Shown: piece by piece, positions 43,298 to 52,256 of the stretch
How the letters are laid out: every line of letters starts with the position of its first letter
Numbering within the stretch: the stretch's first letter is position 1
Origin: Halomonas sp. LR3S48
GTDB lineage: Bacteria; Pseudomonadota; Gammaproteobacteria; Pseudomonadales; Halomonadaceae
Assembly (NCBI RefSeq): GCF_025725665.1
Contig: NZ_CP107009.1
Location: 558,001-622,000, forward strand
Direction: 5' to 3'
DNA length: 64,000 nucleotides
Made by a program: the position numbers and the translations under genes
The notes under the pieces: generated by a model
Database searches by the model: none
Seen by the model: only the letters and a program-made list of their open reading frames with translations
Told to the model about the DNA's origin: nothing

Positions 43298-44065
43298 TCA
43301 AAGCTTGATGCCGCGATGCAGGGCGACGATGCCCCCGGTGAGGTTGGTGTACTCGACCCGCTCCAGCCCCGCCGCTTCCATCATGCCCTTGAGCGTCTCC
43401 TGATCGGGGTGCATGCGAATCGACTCGGCCAGGTAGCGATAGCTGTCGGCGTCGCCCGCCACCATCTGGCCCATGAAGGGCAGCAGGCGGAAGGAGTACT
43501 CGTCGTAGGCGCGGGTCAGCACGGGGTTGTTCGGCTTGGAGAACTCCAGCACCAGCAGGCGGCCACCGGGCTTTAGCACCCGGGCCATGGAACGCAGTGC
43601 GGCGTCCTTGTCGGTGACGTTGCGCAGGCCGAAGGCGATGGTGATGCAGTCGAAGCTGTTGTCGGGGAACGGCAGGCACTCGGCGTTGGCCTGCACGTAC
43701 TCGACGTTGCCGCCGACGCCGTTGTCGAGCAGCTTGTCGCGGCCGACCCGCAGCATCGATTCGTTGATATCGGCCAGCACCACCCGGCCGCGGGGGCCGA
43801 CCATGCGCGAGAACTTGAGCGTCAGGTCGCCGGTGCCGCCGGCGATGTCGAGCACGCTATGGCCGGGGCGCACGCCGCTGCGCTCGATGGTGAGGCGCTT
43901 CCACAGGCGGTGAATGCCCAGCGACATGAGGTCGTTCATGACGTCGTAGCGCGCCGCCACGGAGTGGAAGACGTCGGCCACGCGCGAGGCCTTTTCCTCG
44001 ACCGGCACTTCCTGGTAGCCGAAGTGGGTGGTGCGCTGGTCCCCGGGGGTGGAGTGAGGGCTCAT
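43298..44065 (-). CDS. ubiE: Ubiquinone/menaquinone biosynthesis C-methyltransferase
   Basis: SAM-dependent methyltransferase that adds the ring C-methyl in ubiquinone (and menaquinone, if present). The 255-residue product has the family start [24 protein letters not shown], the SAM site [15 protein letters not shown], and [11 protein letters not shown] and LEFSKP. It opens the ubi-hisE-tat run. A TACAAT at 44130-44125 on the minus strand may be its -10. Confidence 0.96.
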   Translation of the reverse strand: MSPHSTPGDQRTTHFGYQEVPVEEKASRVADVFHSVAARYDVMNDLMSLGIHRLWKRLTIERSGVRPGHSVLDIAGGTGDLTLKFSRMVGPRGRVVLADINESMLRVGRDKLLDNGVGGNVEYVQANAECLPFPDNSFDCITIAFGLRNVTDKDAALRSMARVLKPGGRLLVLEFSKPNNPVLTRAYDEYSFRLLPFMGQMVAGDADSYRYLAESIRMHPDQETLKGMMEAAGLERVEYTNLTGGIVALHRGIKL

Positions 44066-44166
44066 GCGAAAAGGGCTCCCGAATCGCTGCGGAAAGGCAA
44101 GGCCGAGGCCTCGATTTGCGCGCTATTGTAGCCCTCTCAGGCAGTTCTTGTCTTGACGACTGCCTT

Positions 44167-44550
44167 CTAGAGCTGCTTGATCTCGATGCCCAGCGGTTCC
44201 CGGCTGGCGCCGGCCTTTTCCAGGCGTTCGAGATAGTCGGCCCAGTAGGCCTCGCGGTGCTCGATCAGCTCATGGAGGTATTCCCAGCTGAACAGGCCGC
44301 TGTCGTGGCCGTCGTCGAAGGCCAGCTTGACCGCGTAGCGGCCTACCGGTTCGATGTTCTTGAGGCCGACATCCTTCTTGCCCACCTGCAGCACGGCCTG
44401 GCTGGGATGGTGTCCGCGCACCTCGGCGGAGGGGGAGTAGACGCGCAGGTACTCCACCGGCAGGCGGTGGCTCTCGCCGTCGGCGTAGGTGAGCTCCAGC
44501 TCGCGGGCCTTCTTGTGGTAATGGATCTTGCTGGGTATGGGGGCAGGCAT
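44167..44550 (-). CDS. DUF971 (gamma-butyrobetaine hydroxylase-like N-terminal domain) protein
   Basis: Small 127-residue protein of the DUF971/GBBH-like family. It has the pattern KIHYHKKARELELTYADGESHRLPVEYLRVYSPSAEV early on, then VGRYAVKLAFDDGHDSGLFSWEYLHEL, which is highly conserved in the family. The cysteine/histidine zinc-site residues found in larger GBBH domains are mostly missing, so it is the stand-alone bacterial type of unknown role. GGGAG lies upstream of the ATG at 44550. It stands between hslU and ubiE as in Pseudomonas. Confidence 0.88.
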   Translation of the reverse strand: MPAPIPSKIHYHKKARELELTYADGESHRLPVEYLRVYSPSAEVRGHHPSQAVLQVGKKDVGLKNIEPVGRYAVKLAFDDGHDSGLFSWEYLHELIEHREAYWADYLERLEKAGASREPLGIEIKQL

Positions 44551-44647
44551 TCCGTTTCTCCCAGTCGTTCGAGTGAGGTATAGCGACTGACGAGGTCCGG
44601 CTGTGCTGGCGAAGCGACCTTTAGCAAGGATGCTGGCGGCGAGTGCA

Positions 44648-44725
44648 GCGGCGCGCGTCAATCGACAGGGATGTCGATTGAGGGCCGGCAAGAGGGACCT
44701 TGTTCCGGCCCGACGCGCAGGCCGC
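44648..44725 (+). ncRNA. Candidate structured RNA: second three-way junction with AGGGA loops
   Basis: On the plus strand GCGGC-GCGCGTC (44648-44659) pairs with GACGCGC-ag-GCCGC (44712-44725), a 12-pair closing stem with a two-base bulge. Inside it, AATCGAC-AGGGAT-GTCGATT (44660-44679) forms one hairpin, and GGGCCGGCAAG-AGGGAC-CTTG-TT-CCGGCCC (44682-44711) forms a second. The layout is that of 26592-26686. It lies in the 244-base gap between hslU and the DUF971 gene, both on the minus strand, so an RNA presenting AGGGA would be antisense to that transcript. No promoter or T-run terminator is evident. Confidence 0.4.
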
Positions 44726-44794
44726 AAGCGAACCGCCGGGGTTTCATCCTTGCGTATCGCGAGCGGCACTGGCGAACCGAGGTGCAGCCCTCGT

Positions 44795-46117
44795 TTAAAG
44801 AATATACCGCGACAGATCCTCGTCCATCGCCAGCTCGCCGAGCTGGGAGTCGACGTAGGCGGCATCGACGGACAGGGGGCCGCCGAAATCGGCACCCTTG
44901 AACGAGGCATCCTCCAGCAGTCGCTCCATCACCGTATGCAGGCGCCGCGCGCCGATGTTCTCGGTGCCCTCGTTGACCTTCCAGGCGATCTCGGCGATGC
45001 GCTCGATGCCATCCTCGGTGAAGTCGATCTCGAGCCCTTCGGTGGCCAGCAGCGCCTTGTACTGCTTGGTCAGGGCGGCGGAAGGCTCGGTGAGGATGCG
45101 CTTGAAATCTTCCGGCGTCAGCGCCTCGAGCTCGACCCGGATCGGCAGACGACCCTGCAGCTCGGGAATCAGGTCGGAGGGGCGCGACAGGTGGAAGGCG
45201 CCCGACGCGATGAACAGGATGTGATCGGTCTTGACCATGCCGTACTTGGTCGAGACGGTGGAGCCCTCGATCAGCGGCAGCAGGTCGCGCTGCACGCCCT
45301 CGCGGGAGACCTCGCCGCCGCTGGACTGGCCGCTGCCCTTGGCCACCTTGTCGATCTCGTCGAGGAAGACGATGCCGTTCTGCTCCACCGCGTCGATGGC
45401 GCGGTGCTTGATCTCCTCTTCGTTGACCAGCTTGGCGGCCTCCTCGTCGCGCAGCAGGGCGAAGGCGTCCTTGACCTTGACCCGTCGGCTCTCGGTCTTC
45501 TGACGCCCCATGTTGGAGAACAGGCTCTGCAGCTGGCTGGTCATCTCCTCCATGCCCGGCGGGGTCATGATGTCGATGCCCGGCCCCTGCGGGGTGATCT
45601 CGATGTCGATCTCCTTGTCGTCGAGGTCGCCCTCACGCAGCTTCTTGCGGAAGATCTGTCGCGTCGAGCTGTCGCTGCGGGGGCTGTCTTCCTGACCACG
45701 GGGCGGGGGCAACAGGGCATCGAGGATGCGGTCCTCGGCGGCGTCCTCGGCGCGATGGCTGACTTCATCCTTGGCCTGCTCGCGCACCAGCTTGATGGCG
45801 GCTTCGGTGAGGTCGCGAATGATCGACTCGACGTCGCGGCCGACATAGCCCACCTCGGTGAACTTGGTCGCCTCGACCTTGATGAAGGGCGCGCGGGCGA
45901 GCTTGGCCAGGCGTCGGGCGATCTCGGTCTTGCCCACCCCGGTGGGGCCGATCATCAGAATATTCTTGGGGGTAACCTCGGGACGCAGGTCATCGTCGAG
46001 CTGCATGCGGCGCCAGCGGTTGCGCAGGGCGATGGCGACGGCGCGCTTGGCATCCTGCTGGCCGACGATGAACTGGTCCAGGGCGTGGACGATCTCGCGA
46101 GGGGTCATCTGGGACAT
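44795..46117 (-). CDS. hslU: ATP-dependent protease ATPase subunit HslU
   Basis: AAA+ unfoldase of the HslUV protease. The 440-residue product has [31 protein letters not shown], Walker A in GPTGVGKTE, Walker B in [12 protein letters not shown], the pore-loop/I-domain region between them, and the C-terminal activating tail ending DEDLSRYIL, which inserts into HslV. It starts 11 bases after hslV on the same strand. Length is normal. Confidence 0.97.
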   Translation of the reverse strand: MSQMTPREIVHALDQFIVGQQDAKRAVAIALRNRWRRMQLDDDLRPEVTPKNILMIGPTGVGKTEIARRLAKLARAPFIKVEATKFTEVGYVGRDVESIIRDLTEAAIKLVREQAKDEVSHRAEDAAEDRILDALLPPPRGQEDSPRSDSSTRQIFRKKLREGDLDDKEIDIEITPQGPGIDIMTPPGMEEMTSQLQSLFSNMGRQKTESRRVKVKDAFALLRDEEAAKLVNEEEIKHRAIDAVEQNGIVFLDEIDKVAKGSGQSSGGEVSREGVQRDLLPLIEGSTVSTKYGMVKTDHILFIASGAFHLSRPSDLIPELQGRLPIRVELEALTPEDFKRILTEPSAALTKQYKALLATEGLEIDFTEDGIERIAEIAWKVNEGTENIGARRLHTVMERLLEDASFKGADFGGPLSVDAAYVDSQLGELAMDEDLSRYIL

Positions 46118-46128
46118 GTTGGCGGCCT

Positions 46129-46647
46129 TCAGAGCGTTTCGAGGGTGACGTGGTGGTTGGTGAACACGCAGATGTCACCGGCGATCTCCAAGGATTTCTC
46201 GGTGATCTCCTTGGCCGGGAGATCGGTGTTCTCGAGCAGCGCGCGGGCCGCGGCCAGGGCAAAGTTGCCGCCCGAGCCGATGGCGATGATGCCGCGCTCC
46301 GGCTCCACCACGTCGCCGTTGCCGGTGATGATCAGCGAAGCGTTCTTGTCGGCCACGGCGAGCAAGGCCTCGAGCCGGCGCAGGGCGCGGTCGGTGCGCC
46401 AGTCCTTGGCCAGTTCCACGGCCGCCTTGACCAGGTTGCCCTGGTACTTCTCCAACTGTGCCTCGAAGCGCTCGAACAGGGTGAAGGCATCGGCGGTGCC
46501 GCCGGCGAAACCTGCCAGCACCTGGCCGCGATAGAGGCGGCGCACCTTGCTGGCATTGCCCTTCATCACGGTATTGCCCAGCGATACCTGGCCGTCGCCG
46601 GCTAGGGCAACCTGGTCGCCGCGGCGCACGGAAACGATCGTGGTCAT
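46129..46647 (-). CDS. hslV: ATP-dependent protease peptidase subunit HslV
   Basis: Threonine peptidase of the HslUV proteasome-like complex. The 172-residue product starts [24 protein letters not shown]; removal of Met exposes the catalytic Thr1. [15 protein letters not shown] and [14 protein letters not shown] are typical. The ATG at 46647 is fixed by the need for Thr next to Met, although the frame is open further upstream. A sigma32-like promoter lies 54 bases before it. Confidence 0.97.
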   Translation of the reverse strand: MTTIVSVRRGDQVALAGDGQVSLGNTVMKGNASKVRRLYRGQVLAGFAGGTADAFTLFERFEAQLEKYQGNLVKAAVELAKDWRTDRALRRLEALLAVADKNASLIITGNGDVVEPERGIIAIGSGGNFALAAARALLENTDLPAKEITEKSLEIAGDICVFTNHHVTLETL

Positions 46648-46701
46648 GGAGAGAACTCCGTAACGGGGAGCCGGGGCTCCCGGTGACTTTCGGCGCCCCG
46701 G

Positions 46702-46730
46702 GTAACGGGCGCCGGACAAGAACGTTCAAG
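46702..46730 (-). promoter_or_regulatory. Heat-shock (sigma32)-like promoter for hslVU
   Basis: On the minus strand CTTGAA (46730-46725) is followed after 15 bases by CCCGTTAC (46709-46702). The -35 equals the sigma32 core; the -10 matches the first three C and the T of CCCCATNT. hslVU is a heat-shock operon in E. coli, which makes this reading plausible. Confidence 0.45.
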
Positions 46731-46816
46731 GAAGGTGTGGGCGGCGGCAGGTGAATTCAAGCGTCATCGGAAGCGGAGCTGCCGTGTCGCCCGGCTTGCC
46801 CTTCCACCAGCGACTC

Positions 46817-47542
46817 TCAATTGGTGGCGCGGTGTCGCAGCGGCGTGATCCCCTGGGTGGTCATCAGGTCCTCGGCTCGGTTGAGCTCGCGGGTGTCGTC
46901 GTAGGGGCCCACCATGACCCGATGCCAGGTCTGGCCGTCAGCAGACTGTACCTGGCTGACCTGGGCTACCAGGCTCAGGTTGCGCAGGCGCTGGCGCAGC
47001 TGCTCGGCATCCTCGGGTTGGCGGAACGATGCCGCCTGCAGCATGTAGCGTGTGCCTGCCGGCGCTTCCGCTTCGTTGGCCGGTGTGGCGTTCACTTCGT
47101 CGCGCAGGTTGGCGGCGATCACCTGGGCGATGGGATCGTCGGCGGGTACCGGCTCGCTGGCGGCGTTGGCGTCGAGGGGCGGAGGTACCTCGACCGTCGG
47201 TTCCGGCGGCGAGGCGGTCGAGGCGACCTCTTTCGGCGCCACGACCTCCTCGGGCAGAAGGGTGTAGAACTCGAAGGTGGGCATGGGCGGTTCGCGCGGC
47301 TCGATGGTGGGCGCGGGCTCGCTGACCTCCGTGGGTGTGCGCGGCATCAGCTTGGCCAGCGGCGAGTCGCTGCCCTCCTGCCAGGGGGCGGTGCCGTGCT
47401 GGTGCTGGGCCAGCAGGAAGCCTGCAATGACGCCGCCCACCCCCCATACCCAGCCGGGCAGGCGGAAGCCCTGGCGCCGGGCGGTGGTGCGTTTGCGGCT
47501 GGTGGTGGCGCCACGTTTCTTGGGCGTACGACGGGCAGCCAT
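46817..47542 (-). CDS. SPOR-domain (FtsN-like) membrane protein
   Basis: Bitopic inner-membrane protein of 241 residues: a very basic N-terminus (MAARRTPKKRGATTSRKRTTARRQGF), one membrane span around residues 29-45 (PGWVWGVGGVIAGFLLA), and a long Pro/Glu-rich periplasmic linker. A C-terminal SPOR domain from about residue 165 (TRYMLQAASFRQPEDAEQLRQRL ... WHRVMVGPYDD) binds denuded glycan at the septum. The layout is that of FtsN, but the essential periplasmic helices of E. coli FtsN cannot be confirmed by eye. Its place between argS and hslV is conserved in Pseudomonas. Confidence 0.85.
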   Translation of the reverse strand: MAARRTPKKRGATTSRKRTTARRQGFRLPGWVWGVGGVIAGFLLAQHQHGTAPWQEGSDSPLAKLMPRTPTEVSEPAPTIEPREPPMPTFEFYTLLPEEVVAPKEVASTASPPEPTVEVPPPLDANAASEPVPADDPIAQVIAANLRDEVNATPANEAEAPAGTRYMLQAASFRQPEDAEQLRQRLRNLSLVAQVSQVQSADGQTWHRVMVGPYDDTRELNRAEDLMTTQGITPLRHRATN

Positions 47543-47545
47543 GGC

Positions 47546-49231
47546 TTACATCTCCTCCGGGGCGCCGACGCCCAGCAGGTCGAGGCCGTTGCGCAGCACC
47601 TGGCGTGTGGCCAGGCCGAGGGCCAGGCGGGCATTGCGCAGCTCGTCGTCGTCGACCATGACTTTCACCGCGTTGTAGCAGGAGTGGAACTCCGCGGCGA
47701 GATCCAGCAGGTACTGGGCGACCTGCTGCGGCTCACGGCAGGCGGCGGCATGGGCGACCACCTCGGGGAAGCGCGCCAGACGGTTCATCACCGCCTTCTC
47801 CTGGTCCTCCTCCAGCTTCGCCAGGCTGACCATCGCCAGGTCGTGATCGAAGCCGAGCTCCTGGGCCTTCGCCTTGCGCAGCATGCTGCATACCCGGGCA
47901 TGGGCGTACTGCACGTAGTAGACCGGGTTGTCGTTGGACTGCGAGCGGGCCAGGTCGATGTCGAAGGTGAGCTGCGAGTCGGCGCGGCGCGCGGCGAGGA
48001 AGAAGCGCGTGGCGTCGCGGCCGACCTCGTCGATCAGGTCGCGCACGGTGACGTAGCTGCCGGCGCGTTTGGAGAGTTTCACCTCCACGCCGGAGCGGGT
48101 CACCATCACCATCTGATGCAGCACGTAGTCGGGCCAGCCTTGAGGGATGCCGGCCTCCAGCGCCTGCAAGCCGGCACGTACCCGCGTGACCGTGGAGTGA
48201 TGGTCGGCGCCCTGCTCGTTGATCACGGTTTCGAAGCCACGCTGCCACTTGTTCAGGTGATAGGCGACGTCGGGCAGGAAGTAGGTATAGCTGCCGTCGG
48301 ACTTGCGCATCACCCGGTCCTTGTCGTCGCCGAAATCGGTGGTGCGTAGCCACAGGGCGCCGTCCTGCTCGTAGGTGTGGCCCTTCTCGATCAGCCGTGC
48401 GGCCGTTTCCTCGACCTTGCCTTCGCGGTAGAGCGAGGACTCCAGGAAATAGACGTCGAAGGAGACGCCGAAGGCCTTGAGATCGAGGTCCTGCTCGCGA
48501 CGCAGCCAGGCCACGGCGAAGTCGCGGATGGCGTCGAGGTCGTCGGGGTCGGTCTTGGCGGTCACGTGGCGGTCGTCGGCGTGCACCGTCTCGCCGGCCA
48601 GGTAGTCGTTGGCCACCTCGGCGATGTAGTCGCCGCGGTAGCCGTCGTCGGGCCAGGCCTCATCGTCGGGGGTGAGGCCCTTGGCGCGGGCCTGGACGGA
48701 CAGCGCCAGGTTGGCGATCTGGGCGCCGGCGTCGTTGTAGTAGAACTCGCGGGTCACATCGAAGCCGGTGGCCTCGAGCAACCGCGCGATGCAGTCGCCG
48801 ATGGCGGCGCCGCGGCCATGTCCCACGTGCAGTGGTCCGGTGGGGTTGGCGGAGACGAACTCCACCTGCACCTTGCGGCCGCCTCCGGCCAGGCTGCGGC
48901 CGAAGGTATCGCCCGCCTCGAGCACTTGACGCACGACCTGGGCGGCGGCGTCGGTGGCAGCAAAGAAGTTGATGAAGCCGGGGCCGGCAATCTCGACCTT
49001 CGTCACGGCATCGCTTGCCGGCAGCGCTGCGATCAGCGCTTCGGCCAGTTCGCGGGGGTTCCGGCCGGCCGGCTTGGCCAGCATCAGCGCCAGGTTGCTG
49101 GCGTAGTCGCCGTGGGCCTTGTCCTTGGTCGGGTCGACCTTGATGGTCGGAGTGGCGTCGGCGGGCAGCGTACCCTGCTGCTTGAGCGTATCGAGGGCGT
49201 TCTCGAGCAGGGAAATGATCGTCTCTTTCAT
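47546..49231 (-). CDS. argS: Arginyl-tRNA synthetase
   Basis: Class I aminoacyl-tRNA synthetase. The 561-residue product has the N-terminal tRNA D-loop domain ([20 protein letters not shown]), the HIGH-type signature in [12 protein letters not shown], and the KMSKS-type KLSKRAG. The C-terminal DALR anticodon domain begins near [16 protein letters not shown] and ends [16 protein letters not shown]. The ATG at 49231 matches the family start; a GTG 19 codons earlier is unlikely. The SPOR gene follows three bases after its stop. Confidence 0.97.
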   Translation of the reverse strand: MKETIISLLENALDTLKQQGTLPADATPTIKVDPTKDKAHGDYASNLALMLAKPAGRNPRELAEALIAALPASDAVTKVEIAGPGFINFFAATDAAAQVVRQVLEAGDTFGRSLAGGGRKVQVEFVSANPTGPLHVGHGRGAAIGDCIARLLEATGFDVTREFYYNDAGAQIANLALSVQARAKGLTPDDEAWPDDGYRGDYIAEVANDYLAGETVHADDRHVTAKTDPDDLDAIRDFAVAWLRREQDLDLKAFGVSFDVYFLESSLYREGKVEETAARLIEKGHTYEQDGALWLRTTDFGDDKDRVMRKSDGSYTYFLPDVAYHLNKWQRGFETVINEQGADHHSTVTRVRAGLQALEAGIPQGWPDYVLHQMVMVTRSGVEVKLSKRAGSYVTVRDLIDEVGRDATRFFLAARRADSQLTFDIDLARSQSNDNPVYYVQYAHARVCSMLRKAKAQELGFDHDLAMVSLAKLEEDQEKAVMNRLARFPEVVAHAAACREPQQVAQYLLDLAAEFHSCYNAVKVMVDDDELRNARLALGLATRQVLRNGLDLLGVGAPEEM

Positions 49232-49366
49232 GAAGCGGTTATGTCCTGTAGCGGCGGGCGCACGAGGTGATGACGAAGCCTGAGGCACTCGCGAAAGGCG
49301 CGGCCACGAAAGTTGGGCTGGTCGGCCATTATCGGCAATTGTGCCGCGGCTTTAAAGGCCGCACTT

Positions 49367-51604
49367 TCAGGCCAGCGTCTGGGGGTCGACGTCGAGCGAC
49401 CAGCGTACCCGGCGCGCCTCGGGCGAGGCCTCGAGCCGGGCGGTCAACTGCGCACAGGCGGCATGAAGCTGGCTGCGCCGGCCGGCGCTCAGCATCAACT
49501 GGACATGGTAGCGGTTCTGGCGCCGCTCCATGGGGGCGGGCACCGGGCCCAGGCAACTCACGTCGGGGGCATGCTCGGCGACCCACTGCCGCAGCATGGC
49601 TGCCGCGTCGCGGCCAAGCGCCATGGCGGCCTCCTCGCGGGGGCTCTCCAGGCGCAGCAGGGCAAGAAAGCGGAAAGGGGGCAGGGCGGCGGCGCGGCGT
49701 TCGGCGAGCAACTGCTCGGCCAGGGCGTCGTAGCCGCGATCGGCGAGTAGCCGCAGGTGCGGGTCGTCGGTGTGCAGGGTCTGCACCAGCACGCGCCCCG
49801 GATGCGAGGCGCGGCCGGCGCGGCCGGCTACCTGGGTCAGCAATTGGGCGCTGTGCTCGAGGGCACGGAAATCGCTGGCGTAGAGCCCGGCATCGGCATT
49901 GATCACGATCACCAGGGTGACATGGGGCAGGTGGTGCCCCTTGGCCAGCATCTGGGTACCAACCAGCAGGCAGGGTGCGCCACGCCTCACTTCGCCCAGG
50001 GTCTGCTCGAAGGCGTCGCGGCGGCGCGTGCTGTCGCGGTCGATGCGATGCACCGGCACCTTGGGGAAGAGCGCCGCCAGGGTCTCTTCGGTGCGCTCGG
50101 TGCCACTGCCCAGCGGGCGCAGGTCGGCGCTGCCGCAGCCGGGGCAGGCGTCCGGCACCGGGCGGTGCTTGTCGCAATGGTGGCAGGCCAGCATCGGCGG
50201 CTGGCGGTGCAGGGTCATGCGCGCGTCGCAGTGGTCGCAGTCGGCCATCCAGCCGCAGGCGTGGCAGGCCAGGGTGGGGGCGAAGCCGCGGCGATTGATG
50301 AACACCAGTACCTGATGGCCGGCCTCGAGCGTCTCGCGGATCGCCTCGATGGCCGGAGGAATCAGCCCGCCCTGGCGCGGCCGGCCGCGCAAGTCGATCA
50401 GTTCCAGCCGGGCCGGGGCGTGACGGCTGGCGCGCCGGGTCAGGCGCAGATGACGATAGTTGCCGCGTTCGGCGTGGTAGAGGCTCTCCAGCGATGGCGT
50501 GGCGCTGCCCAGCAGCAGCGGGATGGCATGATGCTTGGCGCGGGTCACGGCCAGGTCCCGGGCATGGTAACGCAGTCCCTCCTGTTGCTTGAACGAGCCG
50601 TCGTGCTCTTCGTCGACGATGATCACGCCGGGCCGTGCCAGCGGTGTGAAGATTGCCGAGCGGGTGCCGATGACGATGGGGGCGCGGCCACTGGCCACCG
50701 CCTCCCAGGCGTCGAGGCGCTCGTTGTCGGTAAGCCCCGAGTGCAGCGCCACCACCGGCACCCGGAAGCGGCTGCGAAAGCGTGCCAGGGTCTGGGGCGT
50801 CAAGCCGATCTCCGGCACCAGCAGCAGGGCCTGGCGGCCGCGGGCGACCACCGCCTCGATCAACTGCAGGTAGACCTCGGTCTTGCCGCTGCCGGTCACG
50901 CCGTGGAGCAGGCAGGGGTGAAAACCATCGAGACGTTCGTGCACCGCCGCCAGGGCGGTTGCCTGCTCGCGATTGAGCGGCAGTGCCGGCTCGGCGAGTA
51001 ACTGGGCGGTGGCGGGTTCGGCGGCAGTCAGCGGGTCTTCGTGGCGCTCGGCCAACCCCTTGTCGATCAGTGCCAGGAGCTGTTCGCGAGAAAAGTTGTG
51101 AGCCAGCACGGCCTGGGTGGGCAGCCCATGGGGATGCTGGCGCAGCATGGCCAGCAGCTCGGCCTGGCGCGGCGCCCGCTTCAGGCGCGGGTCGTCATCG
51201 CCGGCCACCGCCAGGGCCTGCCAGCGTTCGCGTATGCGTCCGGCCAGGGGGCGGCCCTGTCGCAATAGCACGGGCAGGGCCTGATGCAGGGTGTCGCCCA
51301 GTGAATGCTGGTAATAGCGTGCGGTGAAGCGACACAGCCACAGCCAGTCCTCGGGCAGCGGCTCGGCATCCAGCCAGGCCTCCACCGGCTTCAGCCGATC
51401 CAGGGGGAAGTCACTCCTGTCGCCGAGCTCCATCACCACGCCGATGACCTGGCGGCGGCCGAACGGCACGCGCACACGAATACCAGGCCGCCAGCCGCCG
51501 GGTGGGGCGTCCCGATTCGGGCGGTAGTCGAACAGGCGTCTCAAGGGAGTGGGAACCGCCACGCGCAGCACGCGAGGCGGGAGCGAAGAGATGGAATCGG
51601 GCAA
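49367..51604 (-). CDS. priA: Primosomal protein N' (PriA helicase)
   Basis: 3'-5' helicase that reloads the replisome at stalled forks. The 745-residue product has an N-terminal 3'-DNA-binding domain (LRRLFDYRPN ... VRVPFGRRQVIG), Walker A in GVTGSGKTEVY near residue 235, Walker B in IIVDEEHDGSFKQQ near 330, and paired cysteines of the two zinc sites (CHACGWMADCDHCD ... CHHCDKH ... CPGCGS). Helicase motif VAGRAGR follows. It begins at a TTG (51604) with GGAGG four bases upstream. The rpmE promoter lies within and just beyond this start region on the other strand. Confidence 0.96.
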   Translation of the reverse strand: MPDSISSLPPRVLRVAVPTPLRRLFDYRPNRDAPPGGWRPGIRVRVPFGRRQVIGVVMELGDRSDFPLDRLKPVEAWLDAEPLPEDWLWLCRFTARYYQHSLGDTLHQALPVLLRQGRPLAGRIRERWQALAVAGDDDPRLKRAPRQAELLAMLRQHPHGLPTQAVLAHNFSREQLLALIDKGLAERHEDPLTAAEPATAQLLAEPALPLNREQATALAAVHERLDGFHPCLLHGVTGSGKTEVYLQLIEAVVARGRQALLLVPEIGLTPQTLARFRSRFRVPVVALHSGLTDNERLDAWEAVASGRAPIVIGTRSAIFTPLARPGVIIVDEEHDGSFKQQEGLRYHARDLAVTRAKHHAIPLLLGSATPSLESLYHAERGNYRHLRLTRRASRHAPARLELIDLRGRPRQGGLIPPAIEAIRETLEAGHQVLVFINRRGFAPTLACHACGWMADCDHCDARMTLHRQPPMLACHHCDKHRPVPDACPGCGSADLRPLGSGTERTEETLAALFPKVPVHRIDRDSTRRRDAFEQTLGEVRRGAPCLLVGTQMLAKGHHLPHVTLVIVINADAGLYASDFRALEHSAQLLTQVAGRAGRASHPGRVLVQTLHTDDPHLRLLADRGYDALAEQLLAERRAAALPPFRFLALLRLESPREEAAMALGRDAAAMLRQWVAEHAPDVSCLGPVPAPMERRQNRYHVQLMLSAGRRSQLHAACAQLTARLEASPEARRVRWSLDVDPQTLA

Positions 51605-51605
51605 T

Positions 51606-51633
51606 TTGCCTCCGGCGTCGACTCTGCTAGAAT
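51606..51633 (+). promoter_or_regulatory. Probable rpmE promoter
   Basis: TTGCCT (51606-51611) and TAGAAT (51628-51633) with a 16-base spacer and an extended TGC before the -10 (TGCTAGAAT). It is back to back with the priA start codon and would give an rpmE leader of about 130 bases. Confidence 0.55.
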
Positions 51634-51772
51634 GTCCGGCCGTCGTGGCACCTGGCTCGTGAAACAGGCCTGGCGGCTACCGGTTGGTTGAACGAGTGCT
51701 GACGATAGACAACCCTGTATGCGGTGCCTGGCAATGGATCAGGTGGCGGCATACCGCTCCATGAGGCTCAAG

Positions 51773-51988
51773 ATGAAACAAGGTATTCACCCGGATTACA
51801 AGATGGTCACCGCGACTTGCTCCTGCGGCGCGACCTTCGAAGTCGGCACCACCGCCGGCCATGACCTGTCATTGGACGTCTGCTCCCAGTGTCATCCCTT
51901 CTACACTGGCAAGCAGAAGCAGGCGACCACCGGTGGTCGTGTCGAGCGCTTCAACAAGCGCTTCGGTGCCGCCGTCAAGCGCGGCTGA
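51773..51988 (+). CDS. rpmE: 50S ribosomal protein L31 (zinc-binding form)
   Basis: Bridges the two ribosomal subunits. The 71-residue product, starting [24 protein letters not shown], keeps the full set of cysteines (two in TCSCG and two in VCSQCHP), so it is the zinc-containing C+ paralogue; a zinc-free C- copy, if any, would be elsewhere and under Zur. An ATG four codons earlier in frame is possible but atypical. A very good terminator follows at 52019-52051. Confidence 0.95.
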   Translation: MKQGIHPDYKMVTATCSCGATFEVGTTAGHDLSLDVCSQCHPFYTGKQKQATTGGRVERFNKRFGAAVKRG

Positions 51989-52018
51989 TTCGCCCTGCTG
52001 CGAGGCGCATCGCCCGAG

Positions 52019-52051
52019 AGAACCCGCCTTCATGGCGGGTTCTTTCTTTTT
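52019..52051 (+). terminator. Strong intrinsic terminator after rpmE
   Basis: AGAACCCGCC (52019-52028) pairs perfectly with GGCGGGTTCT (52034-52043), loop TTCAT, followed by TTCTTTTT. Confidence 0.85.
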
Positions 52052-52190
52052 GCGGGTCTGGAAAGCGTGTGCTGCATTGAAGAGCCGAGTGATAAGGAAA
52101 GGGTTATGGATGAGTCGCTCGGCATAAGTTGCAGCAAATAGCGTCGAATGTTCGCGAACGGGCGTTCAAAATCGTCGAATGGGGTGGTCA

Positions 52191-52219
52191 TTGAGATGTG
52201 GAATGTTTTTCTATATGGT
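52191..52219 (+). promoter_or_regulatory. Probable malic enzyme promoter
   Basis: TTGAGA (52191-52196) and TATGGT (52214-52219) with an exact 17-base spacer, in an AT-rich stretch between rpmE and the malic enzyme gene. Confidence 0.55.
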
Positions 52220-52256
52220 AGGTGGCCCCTCCAAGTACGGATACCGGATTCTCAGC

